The position numbers were made by a program, and so were the translations under genes. Shown one piece after another: positions 20,299 through 27,957 of a DNA stretch of 31,712 nucleotides. Under the pieces are notes generated by a model that ran no database searches, was not told the DNA's origin, and saw nothing but the letters and a program-made list of their open reading frames with translations. Source of the DNA: Cytidiella melzeri (lineage: Eukaryota > Basidiomycota > Agaricomycetes > Polyporales > Irpicaceae); NCBI GenBank assembly GCA_022592445.1, contig JABYQR010000462.1, forward strand, positions 1-31,712, written 5' to 3'. Position 1 is the first letter of the stretch. Each line of letters opens with the position of its first letter.

Positions 20299-20875
20299 CC
20301 CTACAGACCCTCTCCTAAACCTTTCCTTCTATGTCCTAAACCCAAACGCGAGAGCGAGGAAACAGGGTGGCAGAATACTTCCGTCTGCGGAGGCCAAATG
20401 TCCAGCAAGTCGACGCCCGGCGGGACACAGCGTTGGTCGACGCGGAGTAGCGGCGCGCGCCCTTGCGCTGAAGAGGCGCCAACCGTCGCGAGCAGGTGAT
20501 GAGGCGCCGTCCAGGAGTTGCACAGCGTGGCGTGATAGGAGTCTTCCTGCAACGGGGTTCGCGCGTCAAGCTTCTTCAACCGTTGGTCCGACCCGCGTCC
20601 GAAACTCTTGGTGGCTGGCCGGCCCATGCTCCGATGCAAAAGGGGCGTGTCTGTGAGTCAGAGTTCGGTGCAATTCCTCGGCCTCGGATGTTTCCGGCGC
20701 GTTGCCGCTCCTTGTCAAGCCCTCGGATCCTCGGCGAACTCCTCGTGACCTCGGCGAACTCCTTGTGCCGGTGACGCTGGGAAAGTGGAGGGACTTGCCG
20801 CTCAGGATGACGCGGGCCGCGCACATGGCGGGCTGCTGCCGGGTCTCCGCGCCTAGCCGATTTCCGGGCGTATCA

Positions 20876-21154
20876 GCGGGTGGTTGGGTGATCAACGACG
20901 GCAGAGGTAGTAGGGACGTTTGTGGCGTGGTCAGAAGGTGCAGCAGAAGGTGCAGGACCTGGGGTACCAGCGCAAGAAGCGGAAGACATTGGATGAGGAG
21001 GTGTAGAAGCAGGAGGAGGAGTTGGAGTAGGAGTGAAGACAGGGGTACGTCTTCTGCGTGTAGTACGAGGGATAGTGCCTCGAAAAAAGTCGGTTTGGTG
21101 TCGTTCGCGCGTAGAACGACGAGGTTGAGGCTGATCAGCGGGATCAGAGCTCAT
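20876..21154 (-). pseudogene. element P gag, N-terminal part cut off by X2
   Basis: It starts with the ATG at 21154 (MSSDPADQPQPRRSTRERHQ), 68 bases after the 5' LTR. It is rich in Arg, Pro and Thr, with no domain. It ends at the X2 border in DHPTT; without X2 the frame leads straight into RITASRRVSAPP of the main gag. The insertion thus separates the start codon from the rest of the polyprotein. Confidence 0.85.
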
Positions 21155-21207
21155 CAACTAGTGAAGAGTGAGTGCAGAGAGTAATTTGAGAAAGGTAGTG
21201 AGCTTAT

Positions 21208-21222
21208 CCGGGGCTCATAACC
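21208..21222 (-). other. primer binding site of element P (half initiator tRNA type)
   Basis: The 15 bases directly after the 5' LTR read GGTTATGAGCCCCGG on the minus strand. This is complementary to the anticodon arm of eukaryotic initiator tRNA-Met (GGGCTCATAACC-like), not to a tRNA 3' end. Drosophila copia and yeast Ty5 are known to prime from such a half tRNA. Confidence 0.7.
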
Positions 21223-21392
21223 TGTTAGAAGGCTATGCAAGTAGAGGAAAGCGTTGAGAGAGCAAGATTGAGAGAGATCACACAGTGGGAGTTGGGGATC
21301 AAAAGTGCGTATCGTTGCATTGATCAGAGTAAGTCTTATATACGGTAACTACGGCGCTCGTACGTTAAGCGTCTAATTAATATAGTCGAACA
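21223..21392 (-). repeat. element P 5' LTR (170 bp)
   Basis: Same sequence as 14375-14544 apart from one base. It is followed on the plus strand by the target duplication AATGG and then the leader-to-gag region of element B. Confidence 0.95.
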
Positions 21393-21490
21393 AATGGACC
21401 TCCGTAGAAGTGGTCGTTGGTAACTAGGTTTGAGTCGAAGAAATGTATACAATTTTCACAAGACGTGGTGGGCAATAAACTGTGGACTGT

Positions 21491-22201
21491 CTAAATCCAC
21501 TCAAAGTAGCTATCATTGTTAACTATGTTAAGTTGTGCAAGAACTTTGCTATAGCTCTTACAAAGTTGTTTAAACGAAACTTTCCCAATTGCTTTGCAAC
21601 CCCAGTCCGGGAGTTGGCACTCGCGATCTGCTGTGACAGGTGCAACCTCGTCAAGTCGGTTGAGGAAGCAATTGACTTTGTTGACAAGGTGGAGTAGCGC
21701 ACGGCGGTGGTCGGGGTCTGCGCAGTTGAGAAGTTCTTGAAGCTCTGTGAGAGCTTGTAAGCGGGTGCGGACAGCGGTAAGCTTTGGCCTGAAGATGCTG
21801 ACGAGGTCAACCGGTGATAACTTCTTGAAGTCTATCAATACCGGTTTGGGTGTAGCAGGAGCGGGAGTGGGCGGAGGAAGTTTGGCAAGCCGCTCAGCGA
21901 GAGTCGGCTTGTGGGTCTGTTGCTCAGCTAGAGTGCGAGCACGTTCTTCAGCGGCGCGTTCTCCGTATGCTCTGGCAGAAGCGCGAAGTTGTGGGTTTTC
22001 CTTGTAAGAGGGGACGGTGAGGGTGATGCCTTTGACAGGCGGTTTCTTGGACACGTATTTACCGACCGTGACCAGGTCTTTCTCAGACCAGCGATGAGGT
22101 TGACCGCTCTTCCGCTTGTCAGCAAGAGCGTCAAGGAAAGATGGTGGAAGACTCCTCTTGAGCTGAGGCTCAGTGGTAGGGAGGGTCTTAGAAAAACTCA
22201 C
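21491..22201 (-). CDS. element B ORF0, upstream of gag
   Basis: This is an open frame of 236 codons between the 5' LTR and gag. No ATG starts it: the first codon is GTG and an in-frame TAA lies just upstream, so the start was mutated or made by splicing. Order: a basic N-terminus (KRSLPPSFLDALADKRKSG), a charged helical stretch with Ala/Glu/Arg (YGERAAEERARTLAEQQ), a Pro-rich linker (LPPPTPAPATPKP), and a C-terminal helical part (PKLTAVRTRLQALTELQELL, then CQLPDWGCKAIGKV). It ends at TAG 21491 in the same frame as the gag leader. The lay-out resembles ORF0 of element D. Function is unknown; it could be an N-terminal Gag domain. Confidence 0.6.
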   Translation of the reverse strand: MSFSKTLPTTEPQLKRSLPPSFLDALADKRKSGQPHRWSEKDLVTVGKYVSKKPPVKGITLTVPSYKENPQLRASARAYGERAAEERARTLAEQQTHKPTLAERLAKLPPPTPAPATPKPVLIDFKKLSPVDLVSIFRPKLTAVRTRLQALTELQELLNCADPDHRRALLHLVNKVNCFLNRLDEVAPVTADRECQLPDWGCKAIGKVSFKQLCKSYSKVLAQLNIVNNDSYFEWI

Positions 22202-22372
22202 TGTTGGGGGCGCGTGTCTTTAGGCACTAAACAACGCGCAGGGGTAGAAAACGGACAACGTCAGCGTAGCTCAACGGTATGAAGAGACCGGAGACGTACT
22301 CATCAAACAGGAATAAACTTTTAAAAACGGTGGGAGTGGGGACCCAGGGTTTACACGACAATCTCGACCTAA

Positions 22373-22716
22373 TGACACGGAGACAGGGCTCGACGTGACA
22401 ATCAGGGACACAAAGTGGATATCGACAAGGAGGTGGTGGCAGGCTTGTAGCACAGTTCTCTCACCAGCTATCAGACTTTATACAAGTATCTAGCCCAGTA
22501 AAGACCAAGTTAGCATTGAATACTACTAGCTATGTAGTACAGGAGGGAGTGGCTTACTAGCCCAGTAAAGACCACGAGGGCGAGATGGGGGCTAGGAGTG
22601 TACATGCAGCTGCTTATATAGGCTTCAGGGACCTGCGCACAGACCATGTTGAGGGCAGGCTTTGCAAGAAGCCGTGTGAACGAAGAACAAAAGAACTACC
22701 TAAAGGAGAACAATAG
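22373..22716 (-). repeat. element B 5' LTR, 3' portion only
   Basis: It matches the R-U5 side of the B 3' LTR at roughly 97 percent by eye, including a TATA-like motif (CTTATATAG at about 22613-22621 on the plus strand). It has 67 extra bases (about 22508-22574) between two copies of CTAGCCCAGTAAAGACCA. It is cut at 22716 by element C after AATAG. The 171 bases between this LTR and ORF0 are leader without a recognised tRNA match. Confidence 0.85.
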
Positions 22717-23213
22717 TGTCAAGAACACAACCAAACTCTATGAAGAGCGAGGAAGTGACGACAGGGAGGGGAGGAACAACGAGCGAACTCGCGTGGACAA
22801 TGACGACAGGGGTAATGATGATGAGGAAAGGGGGAGAGACAACGACAAGGGAACAGCTGATAGTGAGCTAAAGACCAGGATATATTAGCACATTGATGAG
22901 ACTAGTACAAGGTGAACGTCACCTAAAGACCAGGAGGTAGAATCTGAGGTCTTTAGGGAGCTACAGGGTGGGTTTATATACATCTCAGACAAGGACCCCT
23001 GGTACCGGGTCTGTACTCCTAACACTGCCGTGGGAACGTATGGTGTGCTATGGTGCAATGTTCTACAATGTTTTACAATGTTCCAGCACCTTCTATGATC
23101 ATGTGACCAGTCTGTCACATGTACTTGATCACATGCAGGAACCATGTGCCATTGATAAGATAAGATAAGAAAATGAAAGGAAAAGAAAGGAAAAAGCGTG
23201 CATGTTCGTGACA
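22717..23213 (-). repeat. element C 3' LTR (497 bp)
   Basis: On the minus strand it starts TGTCACGAACATGC and ends GTGTTCTTGACA. The ends form an imperfect inverted repeat (TGTCAC/AGAACA). A TATA box TATATAAACC lies at about 22981-22972. It follows the tract AGGAGGGGGGTAA. It holds no gene. Confidence 0.8.
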
Positions 23214-23226
23214 TTACCCCCCTCCT
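23214..23226 (-). other. polypurine tract of element C
   Basis: AGGAGGGGGGTAA directly before the LTR on the minus strand, identical to the tract of B. Confidence 0.75.
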
Positions 23227-24787
23227 AAAGGCCTTTTCTCCGGAAGGCAGGAGTTGAGTCTTTTCCGTCTTCCCACAAGGATACACGTCGTAAGGTTTCT
23301 GAAGGTAATTTCTCAAAATTCTCGTTGATTGGTCGGAAATTCATTGCCAAGAATAAAGACGCAGCAATTGGTTGTGGAGCTCCTGGATGTCGTCTGTGGA
23401 AATCTTTAACAGCTTCATCGGCATGAGTGACGTTGGTTGCTGGTTCCCAGGAGTTTTCTGATTCTAGGTATCCTTTCCACTTGACACGATACTGGAACTC
23501 CTTCTTTCGCCCGAAGATCCTTGAATCAAGAATCTGTTCTACCTCATACTCCTCTTCTTTGTCTACCACAATCGGCTCAGGTTCAGGAAATTTCCGGTTA
23601 GGGACCAAACTTGCCGTCTTGGCTGGCCGTAACCTATCCATGTGGAATACCGGGTGTCGCTTATCTCGAATGGTGAGTTTGACCCGATAATTCAGGTCCC
23701 CAATCTTTTCCAAGATTTCATAAGGACCATCTCGTTTTGGTGCTAGTTTTGCCACCGGCTGTTCCTTTGGATGTTTCTCACGTTCCACGTAAACTTTATC
23801 ACCAACTTTAAACTGTGGAGCCTTTGTAATCCCGTGGTCATAAGATTGCTTCATGCGTTCTGCCGTGAGTTGTAACGCAGCTTTGGCATCTTCTTGGGCT
23901 TCTCGAAGTGCTCAAAGACGTTCGTCTGCTGCAGGAACGTTTGATACCGGGTTCAAAGGCACCTGGAACTCTGGTAGATACCCATAGATCAGTTCGAAGG
24001 GAGCCTTCCCGGTGGACAAGTGTACTCGGCTATTGAGCGCAAACTCTGCAATTGGCAACCAGTCTACCCAGTCATCCTGTCGGAAGGAATAGAATACTCG
24101 GAGATACTGTTCTATCTCTTGGTTCATACGTTCTGTTTTACCGTCTGTCTGAGGGTGATACGCGATGGACATGGACGACTTTACTCCGAGTGCATTGTAG
24201 ATAGCACAAAGGAACTTGGACGCAAACACTGATCCGCGGTCTGAGATCATCTGACGAGGTACACCATGGAGTCAAAACATGTTTGCAATATAATCCTGCA
24301 CATGTTCGGGAGTTTTCATGCTTTCCCGTGATGGGTAACAATGCACCTGCGCTGTTGTTCGGTCAACTGCAACCGTGATGGAATTGTATCCTTTACACGG
24401 TGGCAACTTGACAATAAAATCCGTGGTGACACTCTCTCACGGAGCATTGGGTGGATCTAGCAGATTGAGTGGACCGCGTGGTGGGGCAGGATATGTCTTG
24501 GTTCTTTGACAGGTGTCACACGTGTCTACGTAGTCATTGACAAAGCGTGTCATGCTAGGCCACCAGTAGTTCCGAGATAGTAACTCCAGTGTTTTGTACC
24601 TGCCCGGATGTCCGGCAGCGGGCAAGTCATGGTGTCTCCGAACTAGTTCCTTTCGGATCTCGTCATCTTTAGGGACATAAACTGTTCCCCGGAACAGCAA
24701 CAGTCCATTCTCCACGTTCCATTCTTCGAGTCCGCGGCTAAGAAGTCGAGGTCCGAGTTTCCTGACTTTGGCAAGTGCTTCTGCCAC
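23225..24787 (-). pseudogene. element C integrase and chromodomain
   Basis: In order: linker (LAKVRKLGPRLL), zinc finger HHDLPAAGH and CDTCQ, core with D in VTTDFIVKLP, D in ISDRGSVF and E in GKTERMNQE, then the KRHPVFHMDRLRPA motif and a chromodomain (YEVEQILDSRIFGRK ... YRVKWKGYLESENSWEP). About 60 further residues follow to the stop at 23225, just before the polypurine tract. Stops: TGA after PPNAP (near 24437, a Trp TGG or Arg codon), TGA in NMF-LHG (near 24270) and TGA in DERL-ALRE (near 23912), the last two CGA to TGA in a TCG context. Confidence 0.9.
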
Positions 24788-25718
24788 CTTAGTCTCTCAG
24801 AGAGAACATTCACGGATTTGTTTCAACAGATCTCTATCTGGCTGTACACTAGCCTGTCCACGTTGAGATGCAGCAGCTCGAAAGACCTCGGGTGCTAAGA
24901 CTACTCGTGATAGATTGTCTTCTTTGTCTTTGACCTCATGTTGACCCAACCGTGACATGGAATCCGACTTTCCCATAGATTTCCCGGGTTTTGGAATGAT
25001 CTCAAAGTTGGAGCGTGAGAGGAATAACGACCAACGCGCTTGACGACGTGTCAAGTTACGAGCTGTCTTCCAGTACTCGAAGTTCTTGTGGTCAGAGAAA
25101 ATGGGAAATTTCTCTGGTAGTCCTTCCAAGTAATGACGCCAGTCTTCGAGAGCTCGTACAATTGCCATGAGTTCTCGGTCGTATATTTCATAGTTCCGTT
25201 CGGTCTCAGTCATACCTTCAGACCGATAGGCTACTGGATGCCACGTGCCGTCTTCGGCTTGTTGCTCCAATACCCCTCCCATTGCATATCCAGATGCATC
25301 CGTTTCCAAACGTGTGGGTCTATCAAAACTCCACATTGCCAATACCGGCGCTTCCACAAATCGTCGGCGGAGTTCATCAAACGCCGACTGCTCTCAGGGC
25401 CCCATTTCCAGGGAACCTTGCCCGTAAGACGATCTAGGGGCTTACATATCTTTCCGAAGTCTTTGATGAATCTTAGGTAGAAGTTTGCAAACCCTCAAAA
25501 CCGGCGGATATCAGAGACGTTTTGTGGTACAGGCCATTCGGCCACTGCCTTTACTTTGACAGGGTCCATATTTAACTGATGGTGGCCAATGATAACACCA
25601 AGATACTCCGTCTTTGAACGCTCAAATTCGCATTTCTCAGGCTTGAGAAACAGGTCATGCTGTCTGAGTTGTCTCAGAACTTCATGTACCACCGCACGAT
25701 GCTGTCACAGATTTTCAA
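24788..25718 (-). pseudogene. element C reverse transcriptase end and RNase H
   Basis: From the break by D: the end of the palm and thumb (HRAVVHEVLRQLRQHDLFLKP, KCEFERSKTEYLGVI), ANFYLRFIKDFGKI, then RNase H with an intact catalytic LETDASGYAMGG, YHP-type HPVAYRSEGMTETERNYEI and the DHKNFEYWKTARNLTRRQA region. Breaks: TGA near 25704 next to the D junction, TGA in RRF-GFANF (near 25495), a one-base loss near 25392 before QSAFDEL, and TGA after RECSL at 24797. Confidence 0.88.
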
Positions 25719-25769
25719 TGTTTCTACAAGACTTGCCTTACCAGGCAACGGTATTATTGGGAATATTTA

Positions 25770-25871
25770 AGCGCTTGTCAAGCGCTTATCCAGCGCTTAT
25801 CCGGCGTCTATTTAGGCGCTTATCCAGCGCTTATCTGGCGCTTATCAGGCGCTTATTCCGGCGCTTATTCT
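25770..25871 (+). repeat. GCGCTTAT array in the U3 of element D
   Basis: Eight copies of GCGCTTAT or GCGCTTGT at 11-13 base spacing, most followed by CC and a G, form an irregular tandem array. A second small repeat, CTGATGCGCTGATGCGC, occurs twice at about 25889-25928. Function is unknown; they lie 390-490 bases upstream of the TATA box. Confidence 0.8.
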
Positions 25872-25965
25872 CAGTGCCTATCAATTGATGCGCTGATGCG
25901 CCTCCTGTCTCTGATGCGCTGATGCGCTCCTTTCCTTATCTGTGTATCACATGATAGAACTCTCT

Positions 25966-26052
25966 GGAACATTGTGGAACATGCTGGAACTATGATGTCA
26001 TAGTATAGAACATTCCATTAGATGATGTCATAGTTCTTAGAACCTTCTGGAA
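25966..26052 (+). promoter_or_regulatory. cluster of heat-shock-element-like motifs in LTR D
   Basis: GGAAC occurs three times at exact 10-base steps (25966, 25976, 25986), with TTG and TGC in the places where TTC is expected. GAACATTC (GAAnnTTC) lies at 26008-26015. GAACCTTCTGGAA at 26040-26052 is a perfect three-unit GAAnnTTCnnGAA. Such units are the known binding site of heat-shock factor. Between them, CTATGATGTCATAG and a partial copy form inverted repeats. Confidence 0.45.
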
Positions 26053-26257
26053 AAGTCTAGCCTTGTCTTAGAACAAGCTAGAACAAGTCTAGCCTTGGAG
26101 CTGGGTCATGGGGTCAGGTCATGGGGACAATTGCTATTGGTTGATTATTGAAGTGGCACCACTAGGGCATAGGGCATGCTTAGTAAGGTAGATTACTTCG
26201 CTTACTCATGTAGGTATTAGGGGTCTTAGGGTAGTACCTGGGGTCCTCCCCTTCTTG

Positions 26258-26265
26258 TATATATA
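26258..26265 (+). promoter_or_regulatory. TATA box of element D
   Basis: TATATATA preceded by a pyrimidine tract and followed by AGAGGCACTCC. It is the first strong core promoter upstream of ORF0 and gag. Confidence 0.6.
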
Positions 26266-26403
26266 GAGGCACTCCTGAGGGCATATCCCCTCAGTCTTAT
26301 CCACTCTGTTGATCAAGGACTACTTCGTACTCCCCAGTACACACTCTCACCCACACTCTACTCTCTATCTCACTATCTCCCCCTCAAATTTATCAACTAT
26401 CTG

Positions 26404-26497
26404 GTGAGTGTAACCTTAACTGTTACATTTGGATAAGACTGCCCCTACTCCCTCACGTCTCTGGACGTGCTGGAGGTTTTCTTTCCCTTTCTTCTAG
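26404..26497 (+). other. probable leader intron of element D
   Basis: A donor GTGAGTG, a branch-like CTTAACT at about 26414-26420 and a strong pyrimidine run ending TTCTAG at 26497 define 94 bases. It lies 140 bases after the TATA box, in the untranslated leader. LTR Z has an intron-like segment in the same relative place. Confidence 0.45.
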
Positions 26498-26526
26498 GTC
26501 TTGTGCCTGTGCGTGGGCCCCTTACA

Positions 26527-27006
26527 AATCCTCTAGAAATAGAGGTAGCCGGACCATAGGCTCTAGATGGCAGTCGTGTCTAGGCCTTGCCTTGATGCGC
26601 ACAACTTGAATCACCCTCTCACCCGACGCTCCTAGAGCTGATCAGAGCAGGGGTTGGCATTATGCCAACATGATGAAAGTGTGCCGCCCCACAGGTGATA
26701 GTGGAGTCTGGTGTCAGACGCTCGTTATAAGAGCTAGTCAGCAGGACTGGAAACCCATGAGGGCCTAGGCACAAAGACAGGTAACTGGTTCTGGCCGGAC
26801 TTAGGGTCAGTGTAATACTGATCCGCCAACCATTTGCCGCATGGGTGGAACCATGACGGAGATCCTTTTCACCACCGGACCTGGAGAGAGAGTCCAGGCC
26901 GACGCCGGCACTACCCCACACACACACAGGACCTCTCCTTTATGGAGATTTGTTTTGCACACTGCTGAGCTGTCAAGCTCATCACACATTGTCACACACA
27001 GCTACC
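26527..27006 (+). other. leader of element D without a supported gene
   Basis: The 480 bases between the guessed LTR end and ORF0 hold short ORFs only. There is a CACACACACA run at about 26918-26928. No primer binding site matching a tRNA end (TGG...) could be assigned with confidence. Confidence 0.5.
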
Positions 27007-27651
27007 ATGCCTCTTTCCCGCTTCATCGCTGCTAGGTCTGGTCGCAAGACCCCTTACTCCATCCCCGTCTGCAACAAAGTCACCGGACTTCAGGAATGCC
27101 TTACAGTCTCCAAGGAGACTCTCGACAAGTTCAAGGATGCTGGCAAGCCTTGCCGGCTCAAGTATCCCGACAACAAGCCCCTCATCAAGAGGATTGACCT
27201 CGAGGAGCAAGCTCGTACCACCATCGAGCATGAGGAAGACCAGGATCGTATGAGAAAGGTCTCCAACCTCATGTCTCAGCTCAGCCTTCTCGATCGTATC
27301 GAGAAGCAAGAGAAGAAGGAAGCTGAAAAGCTTTCTCTTCTCCAGCGTATCGAGGAGCGCAACCAACGCGCCTACATCCCCACTCCCACTCCGCTCCCCG
27401 CTTCTCTCCACTTCTCTAAAACGAAGCTTATGCTTTGTCAACAGGAGTTTGAACCCATGGTCACAGCAGCCTGTCAAAGGCTTGAGCCTGTGCTCAAGAA
27501 GCTGGATGCCTCCTTCTCGAGTGGTGGGCAATCGTCTAACCACCAGCTCAATACTCGTTGGGAGAAAGCACAGCTACTGATCGGTCGTGTTTTCATGATG
27601 GAACAGTGGTTCAAGGAGAATCATACGGACAAGATGTCGAATAGGGAGTAG
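27007..27651 (+). CDS. element D ORF0, coiled-coil protein upstream of gag
   Basis: 214 residues from ATG 27007 in a good context (CTACCATG) to TAG 27651, with no break. Order: basic N-terminus (RFIAARSGRKTPYSIPVC), a segment KYPDNKPLIKRIDLEEQA, a highly charged coiled-coil about residues 72-120 (LLDRIEKQEKKEAEKLSLLQ), a Pro-rich linker (YIPTPTPLPAS), and a helical C-terminal part (FEPMVTAACQRLEPVLKKLD ... MMEQWFKENH). I know no function. ORF0 of element B has the same lay-out. It could be an RNA-binding or Gag-like protein. A polyadenylation signal lies 130 bases downstream, so it may have its own transcript. Confidence 0.65.
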   Translation: MPLSRFIAARSGRKTPYSIPVCNKVTGLQECLTVSKETLDKFKDAGKPCRLKYPDNKPLIKRIDLEEQARTTIEHEEDQDRMRKVSNLMSQLSLLDRIEKQEKKEAEKLSLLQRIEERNQRAYIPTPTPLPASLHFSKTKLMLCQQEFEPMVTAACQRLEPVLKKLDASFSSGGQSSNHQLNTRWEKAQLLIGRVFMMEQWFKENHTDKMSNRE

Positions 27652-27781
27652 AGGATGTTAAAAAAGGACTTGAAGAGTTTAGGCAGGATTAGCTTTGTAG
27701 ACATACATCGGAGATGGGGTTACATCCTAGAGTTACTAGAAGGGCTGTTCGACATGAACGCCTTTGTATATGTGGAAATGG

Positions 27782-27787
27782 AATAAA
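27782..27787 (+). terminator. possible polyadenylation signal after ORF0 of D
   Basis: AATAAA lies 130 bases after the ORF0 stop. The rest of 27652-27957 holds no gene, only two near-repeats of AATGTGTGAAAA at about 27843 and 27871 and a TTGGTGACAAC that vaguely recalls a primer site. Confidence 0.3.
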
Positions 27788-27957
27788 ATGTATAGGCTGA
27801 CAAGCCTCATTTTAATTGGTGACAACTTCCTGAAAAGGATTTAATGTGTGAAAACAACTCTGACAAGAGTTCAATGTGTGAAAAGTGGTGTTTTCTCTTC
27901 TTCTTATACTAGAAATAGTATTTCCATTATCCTTTGCTAACTAAGAAATCTGAAGCA

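Larger units (their letters stand above)
19026..20875 (-). mobile_element. element X copy 2 (X2), inserted in Copia P gag
   Basis: It is 1850 bp, on the minus strand TGATACGCCC ... ACTCAGTGTCTCA, flanked by the 4-bp duplication GCGG (19022-19025 and 20876-20879). The Copia gag frame rejoins exactly when it is removed, so both borders are precise. It contains a TATA box, an intact 175-residue ORF and a CTGCGT-rich tail, all shared with X1. No direct or inverted repeat longer than TG/CA is seen at its ends and there is no enzyme gene. It is best read as a solo LTR of an unseen large-LTR element. It is oriented like its host element P. Confidence 0.85.
14375..21392 (-). mobile_element. Copia element P, complete with both LTRs, inserted in element B
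   Basis: It is bounded by 170-bp LTRs that differ at one base and by a perfect 5-bp target duplication AATGG (14370-14374 and 21393-21397). On the minus strand the order is 5' LTR, primer binding site, gag-protease-integrase-reverse transcriptase-RNase H (the Copia order), polypurine tract, 3' LTR. Without X2 the element would be about 5.2 kb, normal for Ty1/Copia. It lies between the ORF0 and gag regions of B. Five in-frame stops in pol, all possible C-to-T or G-to-A changes, contrast with its nearly identical LTRs. Confidence 0.95.
7546..22716 (-). mobile_element. Gypsy element B (chromovirus), with nested insertions
   Basis: On the minus strand the order is: 5' LTR remnant (22373-22716), leader, ORF0 (22201-21491), gag (to 12989), pol with protease, reverse transcriptase, RNase H, integrase and chromodomain (12992-8399), polypurine tract, and 3' LTR (8233-7546). 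Inside it sit Copia element P (between the leader and gag) and solo LTR Z (inside integrase). Removing both with one copy of their target duplication gives continuous homology. Element C is inserted in the 5' LTR after AATAG, so the rest of that LTR lies outside the window. Several CGA-to-TGA and CAA-to-TAA stops inactivate pol. No primer binding site could be matched to a tRNA. Confidence 0.85.
22717..25718 (-). mobile_element. Gypsy element C (chromovirus), 3' half
   Basis: On the minus strand: reverse transcriptase palm end, RNase H, integrase, chromodomain, polypurine tract and 3' LTR. It is inserted in the 5' LTR of B; AATAG (22712-22716) should be one copy of its target duplication. Its 5' half, including gag and most of reverse transcriptase, is cut off by element D at about 25718 and lies beyond the window. 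Its pol belongs to a lineage different from B, though the polypurine tract is identical. Confidence 0.85.
25719..26526 (+). repeat. element D left LTR (right end uncertain)
   Basis: The left end is set by the break in element C pol and a TG. The right end is a guess: CCCTTACA at 26526 is a CA about 260 bases after the TATA box, the spacing seen in LTRs Z and C. The LTR could end elsewhere, even after ORF0. No ORF is supported inside. Confidence 0.4.

Noticed and set aside
22355..22372. Primer binding site of element B
   Set aside because: TTAGGTCGAGATTGTCG after the LTR does not start with TGG and matches no tRNA arm I can recall.
22646..22888. 80-codon ORF rich in Arg, Asp and Glu across 22646-22888
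   Set aside because: It spans the junction of the B and C LTRs, so it is a chimera made by insertion.
26992..27543. Minus-strand ORF of 183 codons
   Set aside because: It is a shadow of ORF0 of element D; codon bias of the plus-strand frame creates it.
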